64,000 nucleotides of DNA from Cryptomeria japonica (lineage: Eukaryota; Streptophyta; Pinopsida; Cupressales; Cupressaceae), in NCBI RefSeq assembly GCF_030272615.1, contig NC_081410.1, forward strand, positions 289,975,957 to 290,039,956, read 5' to 3'. The stretch's first letter is position 1. Each line of letters opens with the position of its first letter. The notes below the pieces were generated by a model. It was not told where the DNA came from, searched no databases, and worked only from the letters and a program-made list of their open reading frames with translations. A program made the translations under genes and the position numbers. Shown here one piece after another: positions 24,845 through 36,259 of this stretch.

Positions 24845-26098
24845 GTAATATTATTACTGTAACCGGTAGGAAGAATTTGTGGAGTAAACCTTATCTATTG
24901 ATGTAATCGATAAACCCTACCTATTGTTTTTGATAAACCCTGTCAGATTAAGTCTGGTGAATTGGTTATATTGGTTTATGATCTAATGATGAGCGGTAAT
25001 GATTATGACAAGTATGATTATTGTATGAAGACAATTCAAAGAGATTTTGGCAAATTATTGTAATGGTTTTTGTCTAGGGAATGAGAAAATATATTGCATC
25101 TAATGCAAAGCACATGATGAGTTACTAAGTTTGATGAAGTAGTGATCAAGGTTTTATTGATTGATGTGCAAAGATTTCTATGTAATCCAATGGTCATACT
25201 TGAATTGGTTTATTTCTAATCTCTATGAGAATTAGGTTTTTGTTGTGTTACCAACCTAATTGATTTGTTTATAAGGTCGATGAAGTTATTTAGTTTAATG
25301 AGTTGGCAAAGAGTGAGCACATATCAATTGAGTGTGTGGTTGTCAAACTAGATGATGTATTTGCAGTTTGAGTAAAGGTAGATAGGAGCATGAAATGGAT
25401 CTGATCAAGCAAGTGTAGTGCTACTCAGATAGATCAACAAACTCATGTTGTTTTCTAAACATTACAACAAAATTGAAATCCCCTAACCGGGTAAGCTCTA
25501 ACAAGCTTGGTGTTTTTCAAATCCTCTAACAAGGTGATCCATTAGCTTGGATTTTCAAATCCTCTACCGAGGTTACTCCTTACAAGGTATTGCTTCTAAC
25601 AAGGCATTTGTAGTCAATCCCTTAACCGGGTTATTCCTAATAGGATTAGTTTTTAACATGACTTTTTGTAAAGTTTTAATAAGCTAGGCTCCTAATAGGG
25701 TAAACTTTAGAAGAGTTTAGATATTTATCTTGTGAGTCTCATCTCATCATGGTTTTTACCTATTTTGGCTTCCACGTCAAAAATATTTGTGTCAAGTGGT
25801 GAATGTTTTTGTGGTTATGTTTTCATCGTTGATTTACTTAACTACTTAACTATTTTGATAAGTTATGATAACTAGAAGCATTGATAAATGAAGAAGTTGT
25901 TTACTATTAATTTGTTGTAACAATCAAATAGTTTATCCTATGACTTTTAATCTTGATAGAAGTATTACATTGTTAGTTCTGAGTTTACTTTGAGAGATTG
26001 ATTTTTGAGATTGGTGAAGTTTTTATCATTTTTTTTATCTACTGATTCACCCCCCTCTCAGTAGTTGACCGGATACTTATTCTTACATCATATCATCA
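24845..26098 (+). repeat. 3' LTR of the Copia element, second piece
   Basis: It resumes at AATATTATTACTGTAACCGG, matching the 5' LTR at about 14370 onward, and ends ACATCATATCATCA before the GTCTC duplication. The hairpin array is repeated at 25480-25700. Confidence 0.9.
25480..25700 (+). repeat. Mini-hairpin array (3' LTR copy)
   Basis: The same ordered units as at 15035-15257: CCCCTAACCGGG, GCTCTAACAAGC, CCTCTAACAAGG, CCTCTACCGAGG, CCCTTAACCGGG and others. Compared with the 5' copy, units 1, 2 and 4 differ only in the loop (TAAT/TAAC, TACT/TACC), leaving the stems intact. Confidence 0.58.
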
Positions 26099-26431
26099 GT
26101 CTCCAGCAAACAAAATCCTCAAAATCCTATATATGTCCTCTGGTGTAATGGTCATCTCTCCAATTGGTAGATGGAAGGTGTTATGCTCTAAATGAAAATG
26201 CTCAACTAATGCAGTCAACATCCCGTGATTCAAAAAGATATCAGGCATCTGTAAAAGGTATCCAAATCCACACAAATCAATATGTGCTCTCTCTGCATCT
26301 GATAACCCATGGACTAGCCTCATCATTAGTGGAAATACACAACGAAACTGAATATCCAACAACCAAATCTCAAAATCAAACATAAAAATTGTCAGCACGT
26401 GATCCAATTCCGCTAAAAATATGTTAAACAT
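26099..26431 (-). pseudogene. Antisense plant-mobile-domain ORF of the Tat element, N-terminal part
   Basis: The start is the ATG at 26431 (MFNIFLAELDHV...). The segment GFGYLLQMPDIFLNHGMLTA, then LVEHFHLEHNTFHLPIGEMT and ITPEDIYRILRILFAGD, is the conserved opening of the plant mobile domain: a helix, a small strand with the FHLPxGEMT motif, and a helix. It stops at the GTCTC duplication and continues, in frame, at 14278. This part is open over 111 codons without a stop. Antisense extra ORFs downstream of pol are known from Tat elements; the function is not established. Confidence is high for the family, low for any role. Confidence 0.78.
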
Positions 26432-27871
26432 GCTCGCAAATCTAAATATACAAAATTCAAAATCAAAAATTGTTGTTTAGACTCTCAAAAATGCTTGTTG
26501 TTTTTCATACAAGTTTCCACAGACAAGGAGAAACTCGTACAAGTAAACATTACATACCGCACAAGAAAACATGTCCATACAACAAAATGTATCCTATTGC
26601 ATGATACAATTGTCACTCAAGAAAACTGTTGTATGACTCATGGGACGAAACCAGATGAAAAACCCTATATGACCATACAAAAAAACAAAGGGAGGATAGT
26701 TTGTTGTACGACAAAAAGTGTTCAACCACGTGACAAAATAATGCAAACAAGTTCAAATGAAAAATAAAATGCAATAAATCAACAAAAAATCACAAATTAA
26801 GCAATGCACAGGCTAAGGATTGATCACTTACCATTGGGTCATACTTTCGCAATCAATTATGATGTCTTTGACACTCAAATCGATGCTCCTATGTCAAAAT
26901 GGCCATTTTTCTTTGCAGAGGGTTTTTCAAATTTTAAACTTTGGGAGGTAACAATGACTTGAAAATGACACATTGAACCCCTTATATAGCCCAAACCCTA
27001 ATTTTTCAACTTTCTTTGATGGACGTAAAACTTGTGCCCTAAGTTAAATCGACTATCCTGAGTCCATTTTTGGGATCAAAATCAAAATCTGATGCCAATT
27101 CTCTAGTCAAAATTTCATGACATTGACCACTTAGTACTTTCATCCTCAATTCAATTTTTGAATCAATCTTCATGCTCAAATAATTATCATCACTAAAAAT
27201 TGCCTAAAATCGTAGTACCCTCATTATCTTTTGATTTCGCTCCTAAGGGGGCATACTCATAACATCTTTTCAGTGATCATCATCATCAAAAGTCAACAAT
27301 TCTTTTCAAATCTTCATCTAAAGTCGAGAAAAAATCTTTTAAAACAAATAAAATCAATTAAACCTCATTACTAGGGGCATGTTAACTAAATCACATCATA
27401 TCAAGTTGAAATTACTCAATGTCAAATAAAGCTATCTCTAGGGCCATATCAATCTTTTCCCTTATCTGAATCAAATCTTCAAATCAATGTTCAATTTCAT
27501 CACATCAAATCAAGATGGACATTCTCTCTTGCTAATCAGTTCTTGTTCAATCAAGTTTGAAATCGGTTTTATTGCTTTGCCCAGTCGATTCTTGTTCAAT
27601 CAAGTTCGAAATCGGTTGTGTCTCTTGCTCTATCTAGTTCAATCAAGTTCTAGATCGATGCTTGTTTCTTGATCAATCAAGTTCAAGAACAAAATATCGC
27701 TCTTTGTCGGTCCTTGTTCAATCAAGTTTAGGATCGATATCGCTTTGATCAACTCTGTTTAGTTTCATCACTTCAAATCTCGCTCATTGGTTTGTGATCC
27801 ATCAAGTTCAAAACTGATATCTATTTGACATCAAATTTTCTTTGAATTAATGCGTTGCTCACACATCAATT
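26432..27871 (+). other. Non-coding 3' region of the Tat element upstream of its polypurine tract
   Basis: No gene is recognised. It lies upstream of the antisense ORF and so could hold its promoter, but no clear TATA element stands out. It includes decayed CTCGTACGAG-type palindromes around 26505-26710 and the AATCAAGTTC tandem repeats at 27542-27825. Confidence 0.55.
27542..27825 (+). repeat. Tandem repeats with core TTCAATCAAGTTC
   Basis: About six degenerate units occur at 27543, 27592, 27635, 27669, 27714 and about 27795, each with TTGTTCAATCAAGTT followed by a GATCG- or AATCGG-like tail. Spacing is roughly 35-80 bp. They sit just upstream of the polypurine tract. Confidence 0.7.
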
Positions 27872-27885
27872 CAAAGAGGGGAAAA
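27872..27885 (+). other. Polypurine tract of the Tat element
   Basis: CAAAGAGGGGAAAA immediately precedes the 3' LTR. The pol-less element has CAAAGAGGGGCAAAA at the equivalent place (52666-52680). Confidence 0.85.
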
Positions 27886-28932
27886 CATAATACCCTAAAA
27901 ATGGTCATCTAAACCATAGCCCCCCTAATCTTGATATCATCACCAAAGTCCTAACCAAAGGCAATTAAAATTAATCTTGAGCACACAATTAATTTCTTAG
28001 ATCATCAAATGTCACATGAAAAATTAATCACTCTGAATTAATTAAAATAAATATTTAATTAATTGATCATTTCAATTAAATCATTTTTAAACAATTATCC
28101 TATTTATTTTATTAAATATCCTAGAATATTTAATTAAATAAATCAATTTGCCATTAAATCATCAAAAAAGGAATTAATTGGAAAAAAAATTAAAAGTTTG
28201 AGAAAAGAAATCAAATGTAGATAATCTTGAAAAAGAATTAAAAATTGAAAAAATCTCAAAAAAGAAATTAAAACAATTAAATCTCAAAATTGAATAAAAT
28301 AGAGAATAAATCAGTTTTTTCTTATTTTATCTTTATTTTAGTTCAATTTCCTTTAAAACTGAGAAAAACAGCCAATCACATCAATTCACCTAGATTGTGC
28401 TTCTTCTTGGAGAATCTTGACCGCTCATCATCATTTGATCTTGACCGTTGGTTTCTTTCTTAATTGTCTATAAATTCAGGCTCTCATCTCCTAATCAAGG
28501 ATCCTAGAGAATATATTGTTATTATGTTGTTTTTTCTCTAGGTTCATTAAGATTTTATATTGAGAATTTTTGCATATTATTTATTGTATATTTGTTAAAT
28601 CATGTAGCTTAAATATTCATTCATAGCTTAATCATGCTAGCCTAATATTCATTAATCTTGCATATCTTGCATTTATATAGCTTAATCCTGCATCCATTTA
28701 GCTCAATTTCATACTCATATAGATTAAATCCTTCGTTTAGGTGTTGTCTAGTCATTAGTATTGCATATAAAAATCCGAGAGCAAAACTAAACTCGCATCT
28801 ACTAGAAGGTAATAAGTCGCTTTGTGATGGTTTATTATTCATTGTTGATTGATTTACTAACCATGCATCTAATGACTTAATTGAAGTGTTGTGTATTCTA
28901 GATACAAATATGATCCACTTTTCACACACACG
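27886..28932 (+). repeat. 3' LTR of the Tat element
   Basis: It starts CATAATACCC, where the 5' copy has TGTAATACC, so its TG end has been lost by two transitions. It matches the 5' LTR to near 28930 and ends ambiguously in a CA-rich stretch. It is slightly longer than the 5' copy (1047 against 1018 bp). Confidence 0.82.
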
Positions 28933-30640
28933 ATCACCAATTGTAGAAAAGTTGCATGTTGAAGGTGAATGTTTGATTGTCTTAGAAAATACAGTCTCGG
29001 TTCGAGGGATATATCTCACAATTTCATCGTTGAATTTTTATCAGTTGTTGATATGTTGTTGGTAAAAAAGTTTTAGAGGATCTCACTAGAGTGATTGGAG
29101 AAATAATGTTGGGTTGAAAATTTATAGACAACTGAGTACGGGTCTATGAAGAAAGTTCGTTTAACTTCTTGTTTGACAGTCTAAAGGTCTGAAGGTTTTC
29201 ATTGAATGAGGGTAGAAATTTATGTTGGATTGTGTCTACATAGGTTATTTTAATGGTGTTTGATCCTTTCATTAGGTCTAGAAGTGATTAGAAGTGATGG
29301 ATTGGGAAAGCCCTAAGTTTTGGGTCCTAAAAGAGAGGGTTTGGTGTTTGGATGTGTAGATGAGTATGGAACCACTTGAAACCTTGTAAATATATTTATT
29401 TACATCATAACCTAAGACTTTTTGGGGTTTTTTAATTCAGGAGACTAGTTTGTGATAGGTTTTCTTTGTAAAAGTGGCCTAATTAGGCCTAATCCTAGTA
29501 AGACAGGGTGTTGGTTCAGAAAGTTGGTCCAAATCAATAGTATCTGATTTTGAAGTATGTTTTGTAACTCAAAAATGGGTATCTGAAACTATAATTTTTT
29601 TTCCAATTTTTTTGGGGAAGCTTTGAGTTGTTGTCCAAATACCCGATTTGGAGGGCTAGTAGGAAATGGCCTCTTAAGTGTAGTTTGGTGTGTTGGGAAT
29701 TAAAACAGTAAGTTTAGGCATGTGGAACCTTGTGGCAAGATTTCATAGGTGTGTTAAACCCCCAAGTTATGTTGTGTTAAGTCATTGAAGTTGGAAACCC
29801 CATTTGAGTGGTTTGGTGAAGGTTTGTGAGTGCAAGGAGTGAAGGGTTGTGGAATCTAGTATTGGATGTTTGGAGTTTGATTATTTTCAAGGTCATTTGA
29901 GTGTGATAAGAGGTTGGCACAAGGCTCTACATAACTTGTACATATTAGTCTTCTTTCACCTTTCCAAAAGTGCACGAGCATAGACCTTTCTCTTCTAGAA
30001 TGACAATTTTTTTATTTTGTTGTAGGTTGCAAGGTAGATGTTTATTATCTAGTTCATGTCTTGACTCTATGCCCAACATATCCATTTAAGGCTTCTAGTA
30101 TTATGAACAAGAAGGCTTGTCACCCCTCTAAGTTGCCAACAAAATTGACTAATTTCATGTCAATCGTAGCCATGCAAATGACCGGTCTAAGAAACCCTAT
30201 TGGCTAAAACCCTAAACCCTAAGGCTTATTTTACTTAACACCTTATTTCAGCCTTGATTTCTATTTTTAACTTGATCGGACAGAGTAGAAAAATTCACTT
30301 AATTGACTAATTGGAGGGTCATTAGTTTAATCCTAGGGCCGGTCTCTTTTTTGCAGCAACTGATAGTCTATATTTCCTGTCACCACATTACCACAACCCT
30401 GACGTCCCCTTTGTTTGCTTCGTTGTGGTATTGCGGTAAGTGTGTCTCTCACCACACTACCATAGTAGTTAAATCTTGTGGTGGGCTCATCCCTATGATT
30501 TTCCAGTGATGGTTGTGGTTGGTGGGCAAGGTCATTGATGTTACAACTTGTGCCATTTAATTTCTTCTTAATATCGAATCGAGTGTGTTTGAAAGCTATC
30601 TACGATAAGGATTGGTTCAAAGTTGGGGGTTTTTACACTA
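28933..30640. other. Non-coding flank, no gene recognised
   Basis: I find no protein family here. The stretch may be the continuation of the LTR cut at 1956, but no boundary proves this. A weak hairpin lies at about 30380-30435 (CCACATTACCACAA pairing with TTGTGGTATTGCGG, two mismatches). Confidence 0.4.
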
Positions 30641-32008
30641 TAAAATAGTGAATAGGGTTTGGTCATGCTCTGTTAAGAGCTACCAAGAGCTATCAAGAGA
30701 TCTTTATTACAACTGAGTTTTAAGACTCAAAGACACTCTACATCTCTTAAATTAATAAAACTAAACTATCTTAAGGAATATTTTAGATATGATATCAAGA
30801 GTTTGAATAGGACAAAATCAATATTTATCCATGGAATTATCTAATCAAAACTTAAAATGACTTCTAATTTCATATGAATTCAAATCTTAAACTAAGTGCT
30901 GAAAAATAAATCTATTTTATGCTTTGCCAGAAATGAAATCTATCTTATGATTGCAAAAAATAAAGTCTAATTTAACAGACATGAAAACAAGTAAATTCCA
31001 TGGGTTAATCTAATAATGTTATTGTTCTTGTCTTAATTTCAAATCCATCATCTTAGCAACTACCATAAAAAGGAAATGCATTTACTGAATGGAATTAAAC
31101 AAAGTTGTGTAACTAGAATTTCTTAACATTAGTCTACCAAAAAATTATCTGTATGAAAAATGAATAACTATGACTTTTGTAATCAGGTTCCTATTTTACT
31201 CAAAACTCATCATCATTAAACTGAATAGAACAAAATTAATTTCAATGTGTATACTAAAATGAAAGTGAAACAACATAAGGATCACCTCCCTTCAGTCGAG
31301 CAAGCCCTTCACTTCCTTTGGTGGGATCCAAAACACAATTATCATTGGAACAACTTTGAATTTTCATTGAAATGTACTTCTAGAAGGAAGCAAATTAGGT
31401 TACAAAGTATAAGACTCTACTATTGGCTAACTTACTAACTTGCTTAACTAGCTAACTAGCTTTCTAAAGAAAGCAATGAGATATTTATACATATCCTTTA
31501 TTCAAATTCAAAACAATGTTACCCTCTTAAAATAGAGTAACAACTACAAAACCGAACCGAAGAAGATTTAACATGAAATTAAATAATTTCAGATAGAAGT
31601 TGATGTTCTCATAGATAGTCGAGGGGATAGATTTAGAGAAGATCGAGGGAATCTCTCTTATCTGGAATGATCAAGAGTGTTCATCTTCAATGTGGCAACC
31701 GAACTTGACTTTCAAATTATCTACTTTTTAACTCAAAACACATTTAAAAATGTATTTATGAAGATAAAACATAACATAGTGATATTATTCTGATTATTTA
31801 ACCATCCATTCATGCAAACAAGAAAAAATTAAAATATTTAATCAAAAGATACAATTTCCTAATATTCCTTCTAATACGAAGACTATAATAGAAAAAAAGA
31901 GTAAATATGCATGCATTAAGTGTGCCGCCAAGCATATTAGTTCACAAAATATTAGAAGTTTTAAAGCATGAAGTATGATTACAAAGTATCATGATTAAAA
32001 ACTCGTCA
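30641..32008 (-). repeat. 3' LTR of the Athila-like element (left limit uncertain)
   Basis: On the minus strand the LTR begins TGACGAGTTTTTAATCATG right after the polypurine tract, so its right end on the plus strand is 32008. The partner LTR is outside the window, so the left end near 30.64 kb is only an estimate. No gene is present. Confidence 0.55.
31482..31489 (-). promoter_or_regulatory. Candidate TATA box of the Athila-like LTR
   Basis: TATAAATA on the minus strand, followed by TCTCATTGC, lies about 520 bp into the LTR. Position and composition suit an LTR promoter. There is no transcript evidence. Confidence 0.4.
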
Positions 32009-32023
32009 TTTCCTCCCCCTCCT
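32009..32023 (-). other. Polypurine tract of the Athila-like element
   Basis: On the minus strand, AGGAGGGGGAGGAAA lies immediately before the LTR start TGACGAG and overlaps the end of ORF3. Confidence 0.75.
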
Positions 32024-34591
32024 ATTTTAAACCATGTCCTCATGGTTGATCTAGTATATTCATGTTTTGTCTCTCAATCCATAAAACCAGATCCAACCCA
32101 TTGAAATTAAATTGATGATACTTTTGAGGGGGTACATATCCTTTCCACTGGTCTACATTGTCTATCCACTCTCTCAAATTTGCCCATGCAAAGTTATTTG
32201 GTGCATCTAGTTGTGGTGCAGGCATGAAGATTAATGAAGGTCTGAACCTCATTCCAACCCACTTTATATCCCGCTCTTCTATAATCCTTATGACTGTTCT
32301 TACCCTATTTAGACTATAGGTGATATTGGTACGAGAAATAGGTTCCCTCCTTAACAGAATAGGAATAGTATTATACCTACTTCTGGTTGTCTGCAAAGCT
32401 TGGTAGGGTAATTGGTTTTGAACATCTTTGATTGTTCTTATATCGACAGTGAGATTTCTCTTGTAGATGGGTTGTACCTATTCAAGTTGTGCAATGGAGA
32501 TAAATTTTGATCTAAATGTTGTGGACTTTGGTGTTTCATCCAAATTTCATCCTTGATTGGAAGTCCCAATATGTTTTGTTGATGTCTATATTGGTTCAAT
32601 ATGTCTTCCCACTCTACTTGATTCTGTAACAAAGATACAAATTCTCTAACTTGTACTTCACAAACATAAATATTTAGAAAAGACTAATAAAATGGCCTTA
32701 AAGAAATCCATGCAAATAGAATTCACACATTTGGTTTTCGTAGAGAGCATGACTTCAATATAATTCCTCAAGAAAATCCTCATCCTCATCCTCTGTTTTT
32801 CTACCCAAAATCAACTAATTAATTTTCCATTGAAGAAATCTCTCACAGAGAGATAAAGAATATAATCCAAAGGATTTCCTCATTGCCAACAAAGCGGGTG
32901 AGAGCTCTGCCACTTTCTCTACTCATTGAGTTGCTTTATCCCTCTAATCTCTTACTTCCTCAAGTTGTTTTAATAGCTCAACATTTTCTTGTTTGCATTT
33001 TTTAATAACCAAAAAGGGTTCCTATGGAATAGTGAAGGAAGTTGAAGTTCCTTAAGTAGGAGCTGGTGGTTTTTAATTTCTTAATTGTTGTTCCTTTCTT
33101 GTCTCTTCTATTTGTTTTCTCCAATTTTATTCTCTTTCATTAATATATTTATGTGCCTCTTCAGTTTGCAAAGTGGCTCTTCTTATCTCTTCCTATTTCT
33201 TCTTTATAATTTCTTCCATTAAATCTATTTTCTTATGAGCTTCAGTAAGCTCCATCTCAATTCAAGACAACATCATTGCTTTCACCAATTCTACATCTTC
33301 TTCTTCTCTCCCTTTATCTACACCATGGAGAATTTATTCCTCAACTAGTATTTCCTTTCCTTCCCTTCTGACAAACTATGGAGGAGAAGGTGGTAATTGG
33401 GTTTCAAAATCACGGGATGGAGATGAGTGGGTTTGAGTAACCTCAAACTCTTCATAAGCTTCCAATTTTTCAATATCAACTTCTGAGGGTGTGGAAGAAT
33501 GACCTAATTGTTGAGATTAAACATCATCTGAAGATTCATCATCAATAGAAATTATTTTGGGTGAGAATTGTTCAATGATTTTCTCAATTTCTAGATCTTT
33601 TGATGGCACATTGTTAGTACCTATTTGACTACATTGAGTTGACATAGGGGGAACATTATCAACAGATGGTGTGGTACGAGGGTTTTAAATTGGAATCTAT
33701 TGGACAGTCTCACTAGGGTTTGCAGTAGAGGGGTCATCAAGAGCCCTATGGGTGTTGGAAGGAGAGCTAGGTTCTTCTCTTGTCTCTTCCTTACTAATCT
33801 TTTTGGTAGAGATACAAGTAAATCTAGAGGTTTTGTGAGTCTGACCTCTTTTCCTGCCCTTTTTGTTTTCTTCTTTGAGGGTTCTCTTTTATCTATTTTC
33901 TAACCTTTTGACATGGCCCCCTCTTTACATTTCTAATAGATGGGGGAAAAAATTCTAACCATTTTCTTTCCCTGATTCCTTTTTCAATAAATGATGTTTA
34001 ACAATGAGGTGGATCAAACTAGGGTACTTTATGTGACCATGTTTTTTTGTTACCCTAGCTATCATAGAAGAAATTAGCAAAAAAGGGAAGATTAACTCAA
34101 GCCTCTAGCTTGGTGTTTGTATAACTCAAATGAATGAGAAGTCACATGCCTAGGCCCAACACCGCACCATATTGTCCTTCATAAGTGGATAATTTTATGA
34201 GCCATAGTACTATCATTTTCCATGGCTCATCTAGACTGCTTTTGTTCACACCCTTTGTCCTACTTTTGTGTACCTGCAACTCAGGTCGCTTCTAATTTCC
34301 TTCATGGAATTAATTGATCACCTCATCAAAATAAATGTTGCCCTTGTTTATCAATTCCCCTTCTGCGGGAATCCTAGAGATTTCACTTATAACTTGGGGT
34401 GTCACTTCAATTACTTCCCCTCCTACTCGAGTAACATTAACATGAATATTTTCCACAAATTATTCTATAATATTTTACTCAAATCCTTCATACATTTTAA
34501 TGAAACTCATCCAACCCACCTGTTCTAGCAATCTTTCTGTTTCTAGATCTAAGCTGAATTTTTCTGACTCAGTGATTCTTTTGTTCCCCAT
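32022..34591 (-). pseudogene. ORF3 accessory protein of the Athila-like element
   Basis: It occupies the env-like position between pol and the 3' LTR. The start is the ATG at 34591 (MGNKRITESEKFSLDLETER). The N-terminal domain has FVENIHVNVTRVGGEVIEVT, then PQVISEISRIPAEGE and PWKMIVLWLIKLSTYEGQY. This domain aligns with the ORF captured at 17874-19562. A basic linker (KREPSKKKTKRAGKEVRL) follows. A helical stretch downstream (MELTEAHKKIDLMEEIIKKK) suggests a coiled coil, and the C terminus has NFAWANLREWIDNVDQW and YHQFNFNGLDLVLWIERQ. No signal peptide or convincing membrane anchor is seen, so calling it Env is not supported. Several stops and frameshifts occur. Confidence 0.62.
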
Positions 34592-35360
34592 TTCTTTTTA
34601 CTCAAAAAATTATGTTTCTTGCACTACAACTATGAGCTTCAACTTACAAAAAAACTAATGAAATAATTTCCCTTTTGAGATAAAAAAAAATATATCTTGA
34701 ATATCAATTAATTATCACACATTTGCTCATTAATTTCATAGTCTTTCCACATGATCCGCCCACCATTATCTATACTTTTCATCAAGATTTTTTAGGTGGG
34801 TGGTGGCTTTAGCATGTGTGTTAATCACTGTAATTAGTAGTTTTTAGAATTTTAAATGATAGATGACATCAAATCAATTCATCCCTTATCTCTCCACTTA
34901 ATACTCTTTAACTTATAATATTAATCTAATTAATAAGTTGGCAGAAACTTTATACAAATAAATTTTACCACTTCCTACTTTTACATCTATAAAATTAGAA
35001 AATAATATTTAAAAAATAATACTAGTGACAAATGTATACTTGCTACTTAATCAACGTGTATTCATCAGGAGCTTCCACAAAGAATCGATTAATGCTTTAA
35101 CAATTGGGATCTATCATACATAACTAACCAATTTGCACAAAAAAATAAAGAGGCACATCGATCAGGAGCTATTTAGAGCATATGTATCATTTCATCAATA
35201 GATAGTTAATAATTTGATAAGGAGTTACTCTAAGCTTTATTTGCATGAACTAAACTAACATAGAATAATTTCTTGCAAATGAGATTCCTTCTTCATGAAT
35301 AATTAGGAGCTATAGGAACATAAAACCGGCAAAAGACTTATTTCAGGAAGGTTGAGAGCC
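34592..35360 (-). other. Spacer between integrase and ORF3 of the Athila-like element
   Basis: No gene is seen. AGGAGCTAT-like words recur at about 35067, 35163, 35219 and 35307, and again across the insertion at 42270-42295 (AGGAGTCATCAGGAGCCATT), which supports continuity of the host element through the insertion. Confidence 0.5.
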
Positions 35361-35365
35361 ATGAG

Positions 35366-36245
35366 TGTTAGATACTTGATTAGTCTCAAAGACACTGAAA
35401 GTGGGGGGTGAATCAATGTCTAACCAGTATATGAAATATTTAAACTTGTTTGCACCTTTACAACCCAAATTAGTGTGCCGGTAAACAAGCAATAAAGAAA
35501 TAAAGAGAAATAATAGTATAACCATCAATGCACACCATAACACAGATATTTTGGCGAGGAAACCCGGTAGGGGAAAAACCTCGGTGGGATTTGTGACCCA
35601 CAATATTTACTCATTGGCCAATATGAATAAATATTACTTATACAATAGGGGCCTACACATGTAGGAAGGCCAACATCCTAGAGCTCACTGCTCAATCACA
35701 AAATAGGAGTCACACTGACTACACAATTGGATGATTAAATCCAATGACAATGTACTGCTCAAAATAGCATTTGCAATGCTAGATTTAGTACTAGTTTAAG
35801 CTCTGTCAGATACCTCTTCCATAAACCTTGCTTCGCTCTGCTCTTCTTTACTCACTCATAAAATAATTACATCATAAAGCATATACATATATTCTCTCTC
35901 ATATTCATTACCTAATTACATATCCTTCCTTCGCTTACATACCATACATACTTTCCACATTACAAAAATACCTATAAGATCTCATACAAATATGATTCTT
36001 TACAATACATCGTATCGGCTATACAATATAATTATAGTACAAAACAATATAATTTCCATGTCAGTTGGGGTGCCGGTAAGATATTTGTAGTTGGTGTAGA
36101 CTGGGTGCTGGTGAGAATAACCTTGTTGTGCCTGCCAGTGCCAGTAGATGATGTTTACTACCAGTGTAAATTGTGAACCATGTTACTAGTTGTTTGACAT
36201 CAATGACAACATCAACTATTCTCATCTAAGTGTAGAATTCCAACA
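35366..36245 (-). repeat. 3' LTR of the pol-less Copia-type element
   Basis: On the plus strand it runs from TGTTAGATACTTG to GAATTCCAACA. It aligns with 41394-42265. GCCGGTG-type sites near 36070-36170 are decayed differently from the other LTR. Confidence 0.9.
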
Positions 36246-36259
36246 ATCTCCCCCTTTGA
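36246..36259 (-). other. Polypurine tract of the pol-less Copia-type element
   Basis: The minus strand reads TCAAAGGGGGAGAT directly before the LTR start TGTTGG. Together with the preceding GCCATCAATG, it nearly repeats the tract at 22105-22127. Confidence 0.88.

Larger units (their letters stand above)
14284..26098 (+). mobile_element. Copia-superfamily LTR retrotransposon nested in the Tat antisense ORF
   Basis: The 5' LTR is 14284-15655. The 3' LTR starts at 22128 and ends at 26098, split by a later insertion. A perfect 5-base duplication GTCTC flanks the element (14279-14283 and 26099-26103). The primer-binding site TGGTATCAGAG follows the 5' LTR and the purine tract AAAGGGGGAGAT precedes the 3' LTR. 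Gene order gag, protease, integrase, RT, RNase H is diagnostic for Ty1/Copia. A reverse-oriented insert interrupts integrase (17659-19625). Without the two inserts the element is about 7.2 kb. Stops, frameshifts and altered catalytic residues show it is dead. Confidence 0.92.
1956..28932 (+). mobile_element. Tat-lineage Ty3 LTR retrotransposon with nested insertions
   Basis: Two LTR copies (1956-2973 and 27886-28932) bracket a gag-pol with RT, RNase H, a second archaeal-type RNase H and integrase, in that order. The second RNase H is the known hallmark of the Tat lineage. A purine tract CAAAGAGGGGAAAA precedes the 3' LTR. Flanks read ACCAC at 1951-1955 and ATCAC at 28933-28937, an imperfect 5-base duplication one transition apart. 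An antisense ORF lies downstream of pol. Removing the nested Copia element (14284-26098) leaves about 15.2 kb. Many stops and frameshifts show it is dead. Confidence 0.85.

Noticed and set aside
30380-30435. Hairpin as a terminator or MITE end
   Set aside because: Only about 14 bp with two mismatches, no flanking duplication and no associated transcript unit.
32022-34591. Viral-type envelope gene
   Set aside because: Position fits, but no signal peptide, glycosylated ectodomain, fusion peptide or clear membrane anchor is visible; the protein is helical and basic.
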